Origin: Augochlora pura
Taxonomy: Eukaryota > Arthropoda > Insecta > Hymenoptera > Halictidae
DNA length: 64,000 bases
Assembly: GCF_028453695.1 (NCBI RefSeq)
Contig: NC_135778.1
Span: forward strand, 4,164,166-4,228,165
Direction of reading: 5' to 3'
Below are positions 35,873 to 47,718 of this stretch, one piece after another. Under the pieces are notes generated by a model that searched no databases, was not told the DNA's origin, and saw only the letters and a program-made list of their open reading frames with translations. The translations under genes and the position numbers were made by a program. Every line of letters starts with the position of its first letter. The stretch's first letter is position 1.

Positions 35873-37800
35873 CTCCAGTATTCCGTTTTTTAGTCTTTCT
35901 ATTACATTATCAAATTGATGTAACTATAATAAACTTACTGAACGCTTTATCAGACTTCGCTTTAACAATACAAGATATTGTAAGCAGGCAACAGCCTCCA
36001 TTAATCTCAAGAATAATCATCGGCTTATCTCTAAACGAGGCAGACTCGAAAAACAGAGGTCGCAGTTTGTGTTAACAATGCCGCGCAACGTAAAGACGAT
36101 AACGAAACACAGTCGATAGCACGAAATCCAGCGGGGTGCAGGAAAAATTGCATCACACGTGCCGGCAGTCCTGCTCCTTGATATACCTAAGCGTTTCCGG
36201 TATGCTGTTCGCTGTATCGAAACGACCACGGTCCACTTTCACCGGCAGTCGACCACATCGCCGACGAAATATACGTTTCCGTTAAACGCCGTCATCTTTA
36301 AAGGCGTCGTTCCACGATCGGACAGTTATTAAGTCGAAGCGTTTTCTCCGCGCGGCTCGCGTTGCCCCGGTTCTAATCTTGATCGAGCACGAATGTGTAG
36401 CGACGGAAAAAACGAAGAACGATTGCGTACGAGCTGCGCGGAGCCACGGCGTGCAGTATCAACGGAAGATCGGCTCGAATATGACGTATCGTGTCGCCGA
36501 AGATGGCGGTGCGGTGGTCGTGACACCTGGCGCGTCGAACAGGTAGCGTCTACAGTAAACAATGTCCGCGGAACATTCGGCCACGGTTTCACGTTTCCAA
36601 ACCAGTCGTCGAAAGCGCGGCAACGAGCGGCGTTATGCTTGTCCGTGGGTATCATAAAATACACGCTGGTCCGATATTAATGGGTCGCGAACCGTGTTCC
36701 ACCAGCCAATAAAGATTAGGAGCGCCATTATGCGACGGTTAACAACATTCTTGCCGAGACAACCGGGCCGCGCGCGTGTCTATCGGTGTTTTTCTTAATG
36801 GGCCGCGTAATGGCGGCGGTGTCACGGTCGGCGGGTTACAAATGATTCGATGCGGCCGATCCGTTCGACGACGACTTTGAATTATACGGGCGGATCCGAC
36901 AAATCAGGTGTGGCGATCGAGCATCGCCGATGAAATTCTAATTAACGACCGATCCGGCTGTTGCTGGAACCACTACCGCGTTACCTTCCTGTACCCGATC
37001 GATAATTTATACCGTCCTTTTCGCGACCTTGCTCCCGCGAGACGACATTGTGTCCCGGAACGCGGCAAGTGGACATTTACCGTTTAGGCGTTTATGAGAA
37101 CATCGACTTTTACTCGTCTCGTTTCATCTCGCTCGACATCGGATTAAAATGCCATAAAACGGTCGGTATTTTAAAAAAATATCTTTTCAACGCTATTTTT
37201 ACCAAAGAGCTTAAAAGACATTTTCTAATGATTTTTAATAAAAATTACTTCTCATATTCTGTGTTCACCCTGTAATCAACCTCTCGACTCTTGCTATATA
37301 CCTATCACAAAATTGATTCGATAAATTGTATAGTTCAAAATATCGGTGAAAAATAGTCTAATAAGTTAAAAAATACCGAGATTACGCTGATAAAAGTGAA
37401 ATTGAATAGGAGGCATGGTTCATTTCCATGGTATCTCGTTCGCTATGGGAATGATTACTCGATAACGAGGAAGTCGATAAATCGACTTCAAGCATGAAAA
37501 AATCTCGGAACAGACCGAGCACGAAACATTGCCGGAAACAGGGGAATTCCGAGTTCTTTATTGGAGAGAAACGAAGTATGAAAAATATGCGTGTCGATCT
37601 ACATATCCGGGTACACGTTCCTAGGACCCGGTGCATATGGGGGTAATAGATACGGAGTAAATTGAATCACGCAATTCGCTACGCATTTTAGACACGCCAT
37701 AGTGTACAGCGAATTTTAAATCTGAGCACTATGTCACTAATTAACCACTCGTGGTTAACGCGACTATAAAAATAACTAATAGAAAAAAAGGAAAAGAATG
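35873..37800. other. unassigned sequence
   Basis: Mixed composition, GC-rich at 36040-37080. No gene, RNA or repeat could be supported. Confidence 0.45.
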
Positions 37801-37900
37801 TACGCTATCTTTATACTAATTCCTTGATAAAATACGCTATCCTTATACTAATTCCTTGATAAAATTCGCTATCCTCATACTAATTCCTTGATAAAATACG
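37801..37900. repeat. 32-bp tandem repeat
   Basis: Three near-identical units (CGCTATCCTTATACTAATTC then CTTGATAAAATA) start at 37803, 37835 and 37867. Confidence 0.9.
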
Positions 37901-38331
37901 AATAAAATTATTTATTATTCGTCATGAATTATTCTATTTCCTCGGATAATATTCGAATTACTTTTAATTCTAATATTTTGTTAACACGTTGAATTATAGA
38001 CCTTAACAGATTAAAGTGTTGACTAGGTTATTCGAATTACAGATCAAGTTTATATTTAAAAAATTCGTCATCAATAATTATTGAACAAACTATATCACAG
38101 GAAAATCGGGGTTTCAAAGATCTGCGACGAAAGCGTGATCGAACACACTCGTCCAGAATCCCATCCCCTCGTCACCCGAAGTCCGATCGCATTCCTCGTT
38201 GACCCGTTTCTCGGAGAACGAGAGCGCAGTCGTCAATTAATATTCCCCGGGTCTAGTTCTCCGTCCGGGTTTAATTACGCTCGCGGGATCGGTTTTTGTC
38301 GCGCGACTCCTCCGCGAAGCAGACAGGGGGA

Positions 38332-38471
38332 GGGGGGGGGGGGGGTTGTTGGTTCGCGCGGCGCAGCGGGAATCAAAGGACCCATTATCTCGTTCTTACT
38401 CGGTTTCGCGGATAGGGAACGGGCAAGGCCGCGCGCAGCGTCGCCGCGCAAGGGGGGGGGGGGGGGGGGGG
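38332..38471 (+). repeat. two long G runs
   Basis: A run of 14 G at 38332-38345 and a run of 20 G at 38452-38471 lie on the same strand about 110 bp apart. Such runs can form G-quadruplexes and are prone to length errors in assembly. Confidence 0.9.
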
Positions 38472-39029
38472 CAGCACGTTCGTTTTCTACGGCCGGTGAA
38501 ACGCGCGGGGCCACGGTCGCATTAAGAGTCGCAGTGTATACCGTAATCAACGTCGGTGAACGAGCGAGCCGACAAACGATAATAGTCGCTCGAGCGGATC
38601 GGATAGAGTCGAACCCAGTTCGCGAACATCTTATTTTCCGAACGTGATGCCGGCCACGCCGAGAAACGCGGCGACGGATCGAACGCGTGGTCCCGCGAGT
38701 GAGAAACCGCGACTCGATCTCGAGCAACTTCGATCGTTCGAGTTGGCGGTGTCGCGCCGAAATAGGAACGTTTCGGCGTCGATTTGTTGAAAACGGAAAC
38801 GAACGAAATTCGGTAATCGTTATTCAGATATTTATCATTTTTAAGTGACAGAAGGAGTAAAGAAAAATTCTTCGCACTCATTATTAGGAATTAATTAGGA
38901 ATTTGTCAATTGGCAGAATTTCTTAGAATTTACCTGTATGCTTAAATATTAATAACAAGGGATTAGAATTTTATTCCAATTTTAATTATAACATCCATAC
39001 TTAATTATTTATCACTAGTAATTTTCATC
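38472..39029. other. unassigned sequence
   Basis: GC-rich to about 38800, then AT-rich. Nothing recognised. Confidence 0.45.
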
Positions 39030-39067
39030 GCGAGTCGGACTCGTCAAAGTACGCGCAAAGGGATTAA
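39030..39067 (-). mobile_element. TTAA-8 MITE end fragment
   Basis: CGAGTCGGACTCG followed by GCGCAAAGGGATTAA matches, in reverse, the palindrome-bearing left end of the copy at 53862. The other end is not visible. Confidence 0.5.
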
Positions 39068-39676
39068 TTCAACACAAATCGAACATTTCAACGTGGATCA
39101 TAAAAGGTTCCAACCGATTCCGTGACACACCACTGCCAGAAGATTGACCATTCAATGCTAATTATGCGCAAGTTCTGCACGACTGATTGGGTACCGAGCG
39201 TGACTTTCTCGATTAACTGCAGAGCTAATCAATACTTGCAAGCAGTAAATAGTGTGGCGCATTGTTCACTCGCTTAAGGCTGCTTGCCAATTAGTCGTAT
39301 CTGCAAGTTACCGGCTGGGACAGCTGATACTAATAAACCCACAATGTTATGATCGAGTACTTCCTATTGTAATCCTAGCGCAAGCAACTCGATCCAACAG
39401 CCGAGTCTCTTATACAACATATTCCTTTAAGCATCTCAGTGATGACTAAATTAAAAATATTCAGAAATAAGAAATAGCTTCTTTTTATATTGTTTTATTT
39501 TGTTTTGTTATTCGTATTATATTTAATGCCAGTCAGATTATACCAATTATGTTTGTGTACGCCGTATTGATAATATAAATCGTCTAAAAAAGATTATGCT
39601 GAATTCTCGACTTCTTTATGCCTTAATCGAGTTCTTTATGCCATAATTTAAACAACTTGTATAATTGTTAAAGGGA

Positions 39677-39933
39677 TTGAGCCTTTTTGCAATGGAGCCA
39701 TTTTATCTCGCAAACGACCTATAGTATTACCTATAGTAATCTGACCTATAGTATTTTCACTTGATAAAACAATGCATTTGTATACATAATGAATTGAATT
39801 TTGTGATTCGTGCAATAATTGCATTTTCGATAGTTTCTTTAAATATAAACAATCTTAATAAATATTGAAATCGTTTTTAACCGTGATATAAGAATGTATG
39901 GTGCCTTACAGTCATTAGAGTCTACAGGGTTGA
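39677..39933 (-). mobile_element. TTAA-1 MITE, degenerate copy
   Basis: About 257 bp, the usual length of the family. The left edge TTGAGCCTTTTTGCAATGG and right edge GTGCCTTACAGTCATTAGAG ... AGGGTTGA are diverged forms of the family ends. Both TTAA flanks have decayed to TTGA, so this is an old copy. Confidence 0.65.
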
Positions 39934-42900
39934 TATCTCGCGATACCGGAAACGAAGCCAGACGCTCGTAAGCCACGAAACCTATTATCATTGTCCCTAA
40001 TTAGCGACTCGGTTTTGCAAACGCGAAACCGCACGGCCCCGGACACACGCGAGTCACTCGACCAATTCCCTCGCGGGTATCCATGCACCAGCAATCACTC
40101 TCGGAATCTCTAGATTTCCCCGATCAAATTATCAATCTCTGTCCGTCGCACTAATTACAATCGCTCGAACGCAACCTGTTCATGCGTAGCGGAACAGCCG
40201 GTTGCCCGTATCCCCGGCCATCTCCATTACATTGTAACCGTCGCGAGACAGCCCCGATATCTCGGTCCGGCTTATCTGAGAGCCGGACCGGCGAAGCCCG
40301 TCAGAGACCCGCCTGCCGGAATCGTGAGCGTTACGATCGACGGTGCACTTTTATAAACTCGTTACACCGTTCTGTATCGCGTCGCGATCGCCGCGTTAGG
40401 GTAACCAACCGCCGGTTCGCCGGGGCGGGAGACGGCGCACACGGGAGGCAAGCATTAAAGAATCCGGTTCTGAATTTCGGACCGGCGATGATCCCGGGCT
40501 CGGTTGCATCGACGACGACGACGACGATTTCGCGGTGTCGGTGTCGGTTTTAATAATGCTCCCGACATGGAAACGCAGTTCCCCGCGAAACAGGTGAAAT
40601 TTACGATTGCGGAAAGCGATGTCTAATCGCGATAAGCGATGTCTTTATTCGCTTGAGATTGAAACAGTTTTTTAAAAACTGGACTAAATGACTGGAATTC
40701 TTTTTTTTACTACAAATTACTGAAACTGCTTTTTTAAATTTTGCTGTTAGAGAGACAGACTGGGAGAGAGATTGATGGAGACGTAAGACAGACTAAAAGA
40801 CTTTCTTACTTTTTAGTAAGAGAGACTGGAAGTGTGTAAGAGAAATCTCTCTTACTTAAGGGATTAAGGGAGACCAGGAGGGGCTAAGAAAGTCCGATTG
40901 CGAGGAGAGTACGCAACAGAGGGAGAATCCGGAGGCATAGAGAGAAAGAGAGAGAGAGAGGGAGAGAGAGAGAGAGGGCCAGGCGAAGAGGAGATCGCGG
41001 TGAACGAGGGAAAGAGGAACCTGTTATTTCGGCGAGGCTCGAAGCCGAGGCGAGATTACACGCTGTCACACACCGTTCCCCGTCCCGCGAAGCCTTTCGG
41101 CTGGTCTCGCGCGTCTCCACCCAGCCGCTCCTCGCGCGTCTCACGGCTCTGTCTCTCTGTCTCACCGCCGCGCGGCGTCCGGCCGACGGCGATGCGAAAG
41201 GGGAGAGACGAAACGCGGACGGGCCCCGATCGGGCCCAGCATCCCCGACGTCTTATTCGCGCGATTATCATCGCTCGTCGATTTGCGTTTCGTGGGCCCC
41301 CTGATCACGCTGCTTACCGCTTAATGCGGCCGTCTCTCGCTTTTAACTGATCGGCCTGACTGGTCCGCGTGCGCGCGCAACACCCCGGGCTCGGTCCTCG
41401 CCTCGGGTTAATTATATTTCCTACGGGGCCCCCTCCGCGGGCCCGCGAACGACCCCCGATCCAGTTCGTTTGATCGCAATTAACGCCCGTTATCGGCGCC
41501 CCCTGGACCGCCCCTGGTCGTCCCCCCTCCCCTCCGCTAGCGCGACGAGTCGACGAACCTCCTCGCATCCGGCCACGACGTTCGTTCGCGCCGTCCTTTG
41601 CTCGTTTCGCGCGAACGGTCGACGCGCGTGTCCGTCGCTCGGTTCCGCTCTTTACGGCAGAACCGCGCGATTCTTTTAATTCGAACGAGCCACTTTGAAT
41701 AACGTCGAACGCTAAGCGTCCCCGGTTTTAACCGCCCTCCGATCTTCGTACGGTCGCCGTACGAATGGCCGAGGAGAAGATCGCCTTCTTTTTGCGGTTC
41801 GCCGGCCGACGCAGGATGCCAGAACGATCCAGACTTCCCGAGGAACTTCCTGTTCGGCGTTACTCTTTTTCCTCTTTTCGATAGACCGCGTCGATGCGAG
41901 CTACCCTTATTCGACCGCGACTATTTAGATATTGGAAATCGTTCCCCGGCGATGTCCAACCTCTTCTCGTCGCTTGTTTCAAGTTTACACGGACAGCCAT
42001 GTTTCTTACGATTAACTTGTTTGTTCCGTCCAAGAGTCCGCGGTCTAATTATTCCACTGGAACAGGTTGCTTTAACTAGTTTTTGCGCCGGGCGAGCGAA
42101 ACGGTGCGCCGATGATGTTTCCGAAGCGTAATCTACTAAATACGAACGCGCCTCGTTTCTTCGAAATCGAAACGGATATATAATCGTGTACGAAAACGAG
42201 CACAGAAACGAACGTGAAACTGTCTGGAAAATTATTGAGGACGGAGACATGCTGATCGAGGCAACTATGCGAGAAACCGTAGCGCTAATGGTTAAATCGA
42301 AGCTCCGTGAAGAGGATGTATGTAATCGTTGAACCGCGGATCTTTGTACAATTCTGTGGATCGATTGCAATAAGAAGGAAACACAGGTATATGTGTAAGC
42401 TTTGCGTGTGAATGGGCGTTGAATGTGTAGCACAGCAGTAGAGACATAACCTAAACGTGACTGGCATCAAGAGCCACGGGGACGACGCGACCACGTGGAC
42501 AAGAGTCGAAAAGAATAAGAAGACTGACAAATAATTTCTCCAAAGATATAGAATATAATAATAGTGAAGCAGTCTGCCCAATAAATTGGATTATTTGTTC
42601 TAGTGGAAGCAGAAACATCTAATTCTTGATTCTATTATTTTTTTTAGGTTAGTCAACTTGTGTAATTATTGTATATAGTGATAATTGTTAGTTACTAAAT
42701 AATAAACTTTCTATTATTTTTGTTTCGAATCAAATTGGTTTTGTGCTTTAATTACGATCCACACATTACATATGTGTTTCAAGTCTCGAATAATATTACC
42801 GAGCTACAAGCAATGCTATCGATTCGTTGGATTCGTCTACTCGCTTCATTAGTCTGCGTTTCAGCATTTGCCATAAACGCAGAACGCAGTCCAGCAATTA

Positions 42901-44214
42901 TCCTGCGAGTGTATCGTAAATTGCGCGTTAATTTAAAATACCGAAAGCTTATTTTTGTCGTAGTTTATAGGAAACCACGTTCGCAATGTTCAACCAAAAT
43001 ACAAGTATATCTGGATAATAGATTCGTTACTTAATTACGCTGGATTAAATTCTGACCGACTGTCACGCCGAACAGTGTTACACGCGGTTAGTCGAATTAT
43101 TCACCTGGAAAACCTGTTCCACTGACAAAGAATTCGGTTGTCTTACGTACGAATTTCTATCACGGTTCAACAAAATTAAGAATAATAACGAATCTCCGCG
43201 ATCTCGTACTTATCTAATTGCACGATCAATGCTCCGTTCACCATGGTTGTGCCCAGTTCACCGTGAGCAACATTTAAGAGCAATCATCCAGCGACCGTAG
43301 GGAGAGAGGTCTGCTAAGGTTTCAATTGCTCTCGTTTTCGCCGGTCGTTGCGCGCGAGCATCGTAAAACGAAGTATGCGCCCCCTAACAAGCGTCAGCCG
43401 TGACAGGCGGACCGCGTCGCGGGCATATCGTTATTACTCGTTACGTAAGGGGCCGTCCCGCTATCGGCGCAGACCCCAACAAATTACGATCTCGATACGA
43501 TGGGGAGGGGGGACACGACGGTAGCGCAGTCCTATCTCGCCGACAGACTTATCGTCGCGCGTCATCGATACGTTATTGCGGCCGTGTTGTCGCCGGCAAG
43601 GTGACCGCGGGGCCGATCGCGCGTAATCGTTTCTCGCGCGCGGGACCCCGAGATATTACCCACGGACGGATCATACATCAACGTCGGCCGCGGTACGCTC
43701 CGCGGTTATTGTTTTCGGTAGCGATAATTTCGTCGGGTCGAAATCTTGATTAAGACGGCAGGAGGGGCGCGCGCGCGCACAGCGTGGGGGAATCCGGCGG
43801 GGCCCCATATTTCACCGATCGATTCCTCTTGTTCGGCGGGGGCCGCCGCAAACGACGCCGACCGCGCGGCGCGGAGGGGAGGGGACTCTCGCCGCGCCGC
43901 TGAAAAATTACGTTCCGCTTCGCCAGTCACGCTTGTCGAGGAGACTCGAGAGAGCCGGCGACTCGCACCGTCGAATGCTCGCGCGTGGTTCTCGGATCGG
44001 AACAATCGGCTTGGTTAGAATTACAATGCCGCGAGTCGTTTTCGAAAAGTTTAGGGTTAGGATTCCGATTACGAGGTTGTTCGGAATACCGTCATTTAGT
44101 TGAACACTAATCGGTATAATAGGACAGAGAAATCTAAGCAACATTTGATATTTTATTAATAGAATAAAGCTGTTTAACTACTCCATTAACTTATTGCAAG
44201 AGGTATACCGATCA
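39934..44214. other. long block without a recognised gene
   Basis: GC-rich at 39940-40560, 41040-41900 and 43360-44010, with AT-rich DNA between. A GA tract lies at 40938-40978. A 104-codon frame at 42720-43034 holds an inner ATG at 42813 followed by a hydrophobic stretch like a signal peptide (see findings). Nothing else could be supported. Confidence 0.45.
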
Positions 44215-44481
44215 TTAACCCTTTGCACTCGAGTGGTGACTCTGAGGTACCGCTAAAATTGTTCTACCACGTCCTAAGACAATTTTTATACCAACGAAGC
44301 TTTGGTTTAATAAATTGTCAAATAGTAAACCTGTTGGTAAGAATCCCAAGAATCAATATTATACGCATAAAAGTGTATTTTGTTACATAGAATGGAAATA
44401 CCGTGAAAACTATGTCAGAAGAGCACTATGAAAAATTATATCAGATTTCCAGTTGAAATGACTTCGAGTGCAAAGAGTTAA
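44215..44481 (+). mobile_element. TTAA-1 MITE, full-length form
   Basis: A 267-bp copy with TTAA at both edges, from TTAACCCTTTGCACTCGAG to ACTTCGAGTGCAAAGAG before TTAA. It carries the CACTCGAGTG palindrome at the left and is one of the longest copies. Confidence 0.93.
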
Positions 44482-45175
44482 CAGAGAAGATATCTTTTGC
44501 TTATCGGTATGGTTAGGAAATCGAATGTATGTAAATTCAAGAACTACAGGTATTAACATTTTAGTATTTAGACTAAATAGAGCAATATAGAACGGTGAAT
44601 TAGATTTCGTCCGATTAGGGTTGTTTTAGTCCACCGAACATAGAAACGCTGCACTTCGATGCACCCTGGAACGCATTCATGAGTACCACGAATCTCTGTG
44701 ATTTAAAGCTGTTTTCTAAGATATACAATCTCTGGAATCGCATGCACTCAATCAATGTGTCACGCTTTTCGGATGCGGATATTTATTGCCCTTTCGAGAC
44801 TGTGCATCGTAATAAATGATACGAGGGTATTCACCTTCCTTGGCGCCTTAGGTTCCTCGGTGTTCCTCTTACGTGGAAACAAATTTAATACCGTGACCGT
44901 CAATGCAGCAATTTTTTAATTAAATAGAGTGAATAATTCGTACAAAGATAGGAATTTTTTGCAAATATTAAACAGCTACTTAGATAGAAAACGACGTCTT
45001 AAAAATGTTCATTTTAGGTTAAGTTAGATTCGAACTTCTTCCAAAATAAGACATCTTAAAACGACGGACGGTTTTGAGATCTATAAAACGATTTTAAGAC
45101 GAAAGAGATCCAAAGTAATTAACCCCTAGTATTATGATTTCCTCTATAGCTCCATTAGTGAGCACTTCTTCAACC
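44482..45175. other. AT-rich sequence
   Basis: AT-rich. A possible solo TTAA-element tip, TTAACCCCTAGTATTATGA, occurs near 45119. No gene was recognised. Confidence 0.45.
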
Positions 45176-45314
45176 TTAACACGTTAAGCGCCACGCGCCG
45201 GTCCCTAGATTTTCCGTTCGGGCCGCGTCGGTCCCTACGGTCCCTACATTTAAATTATTTAACATTTAAATTATGCGATATCTAGGGACCGGCGCGTGGC
45301 GCTTAACGTGTTAA
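45176..45314. mobile_element. TTAA-4 family MITE, compact and well preserved
   Basis: A 139-bp element with a perfect 35-bp terminal inverted repeat that begins TTAACACGTTAAGCGCCACG and runs to CCCTAGAT, mirrored exactly at the right. The middle is only about 70 bp of AT-rich sequence. The perfect arms suggest a recent insertion or hairpin-based repair. Confidence 0.92.
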
Positions 45315-46198
45315 TGAACGTCCCTAACAGAACGAGACATTTTTATTCCTTATATATCGTCATCTATTATAGTATCCAGAGTTTGATAACAAATTTAGCA
45401 AACGATCAATAGACACGCGAGAAAACAATAACACTGTTTCTCACAGCAAAAACGTGACTAACGCCCCCATCGGGAGTCTGTTGCGGCGCGAAGGGATTTA
45501 AGGACAGAAAATGCGTGATAATTAGGATAAAATCGAATGCCGTGACCGGAGAGAGAGAGAGAGAGAGAGTCGAGCAATGGTAAAAATCGGTAGCATTCTG
45601 ACAATCGCGGTGTCGATCGGAAGTGGACACGGTTTTCTGTACGTCACTGGGTACCCGTATCTCGCGATCGGCGTTGTCTCTCTTGCCTTGGCGGCGGTGG
45701 CGCGGCGGCGGTTCCTCGATGACGACGATGATATCGTGGACCGCCGATCCGCATGAATACCAAAGAATCAATCACCGTGGCCAGATCGTTGGCCCAGATA
45801 TCGGTCGACGCTGCACGATCTAGATTCGCATCGGTGGGCCGCGGCATTGAAATCATAATAATGCTGCGATCCATTATTATATAGCGGCCCTCTTGCGAGA
45901 ACCGAATACAGATATCGCGGCTTCCATGCGAATGCTTTCGCGGTAATTGATCCATCTTCCCCGCTGTCAGCCGGATTTATCCTGGCCAATGACGCGTCGA
46001 GGGTCCTCGTGCTCAATAACCGAATTACGTAGTCCGGTGATCTTCGATTACTACTTTTTTAATTTTTTGAAGCTTGCGTAACAGAAATGTTAACGATTTG
46101 CATGTCGTTAAAACTTGCGTGAATATTTAGATTTTAATAAGTGTATATCTCATTATTAGAATGAAGCATGTAATATATTGTTCATATAGTAAGGTTCA
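45315..46198. other. unassigned sequence with a GA microsatellite
   Basis: A (GA)n tract covers 45548-45569. The surrounding frames are open on both strands. No gene was recognised. Confidence 0.5.
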
Positions 46199-46454
46199 TT
46201 AACCCCTTGCACTCGAGTGGTGACTTTGATGCACCACTAGAATTGTTCTATAATGTTTAAAAATAATTTTGATGCAAAGTTTAGATTTTTAAAAATTGTT
46301 AAATAGTAAAACTATTGGTACAAGTCACAAGAATCAATTTCGCATGAAATAATATTAAATAATGAAATTATGTTTCATATAATGGGAATGTACAATGATT
46401 CAGAAATTTTACTTCAGTTTTACAGTTAAAATAGCTTCGAGTGCAAAGGGTTAA
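46199..46454 (+). mobile_element. TTAA-1 MITE
   Basis: A 256-bp copy with TTAA on both sides, from TTAACCCCTTGCACTCGAG to GCTTCGAGTGCAAAGGG before TTAA. AT-rich interior. Confidence 0.93.
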
Positions 46455-47472
46455 CCTGCACCTGAATCAGCATACACCGTTTTATCATATATTACACGTA
46501 ATATCGATAGTCACGTTACTCCACTAGACCACAAGTTCGTCTGCTCTACTACGAATAGAACGAGAGAGACTACGAATAGAACGAGATTATCAATTAAAAG
46601 CACCTGTTCCTAAGGATCCCATCATCCGATAGAAAAATAGCGCAGCGAAGGTATAACATTCAAAGAAAAGTCAATCGGTATCGATGATCGTGCACTTAGG
46701 AACTCGATCCGGCCGTGGCACGATCATAGCTACAATGTTATTAATGTTACAAGCCGGGTTGATTGCACCGGCTCTCGCACGAGCCGGTCGGAAGACGTGT
46801 TCCTTATCTGACCGTTCGCGCCGCGGATCGTGTACCATTCAATACGACTAGACAACCTGTCGAAACCTTCATATCCGTCCGACGCCGGTATCATCGTGAT
46901 GGTACAGTGTCGACGGAAATTTATTCTGCTAATGAACCCAAGTAGAACACCCGGTACAAGACACACGCAGCGGCAACAGCTACAGCAGCACAGCCACCGC
47001 CGGGGCACGCGGACCGAAAAGGTGGCGCGTGGACCGGTTCGGAACCGCATTCCCCCCTCCCCCCCCGTGACAGAAGTGCCGAATCATTTCGGTGCTGTTC
47101 CACTGTCAACGTTCGAACACGGAATCCTTATCGACGGGGGGGAGGGGGGAGAGAGACCCCGGCCGGTGAAACCGCACCTGAACGATACACCTCCGATATC
47201 TTACGCTCAATTAAGCGGTCATTGTGGCCGCTGAATGTCTCGATTCTTCGAGAGAGTGAGAGACCCGGAGAGAGATCGTTAGGGTAAAAGGGCCGCGAGA
47301 GAGGATGATGAACTCGTGCCCGCGAGAATGTTATTTCAGATGGCCGAGTGTCGGAGGACGTGCGAGCACGATATCGCGATCGCGCCGCGGAACGTGCCGG
47401 ACTAACTTTTTGCTGGTTACGCGCGGAATAAACGTTCTTTTCTGCGTCGCTTGCCAGAAACAAGAAATCGGT
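46455..47472. other. unassigned sequence
   Basis: A 22-bp duplication of CTACGAATAGAACGAGA occurs near 46548-46590. GC-rich from 46690. No gene was recognised. Confidence 0.45.
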
Positions 47473-47718
47473 TTAACCCTTTGCACTCGAATGACTCTGT
47501 GGCACCACTGCAATTGTTACATCACGTTCCGAAATAATATTTCTGTTATAAAAGCTTACGTTTAAAACATTATTAAAAGTGTAACTGTTTCTGTATGAGT
47601 TAAGAGATTCGATTTCAATTGAACATAACCTCTTTATCTTATAAAATAAATGGAAATGCTAGATGTCAGAAATGTTACTTTAGAATTATAGTTAAAATGG
47701 CATCGAGCGAATAAGGTG
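47473..47718 (+). mobile_element. TTAA-1 MITE, right end decayed
   Basis: The left tip TTAACCCTTTGCACTCGAATG is intact. The right end reads AAATGGCATCGAGCGAATAAGG, so the CAAAGGGTTAA tip has been lost. Confidence 0.82.
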
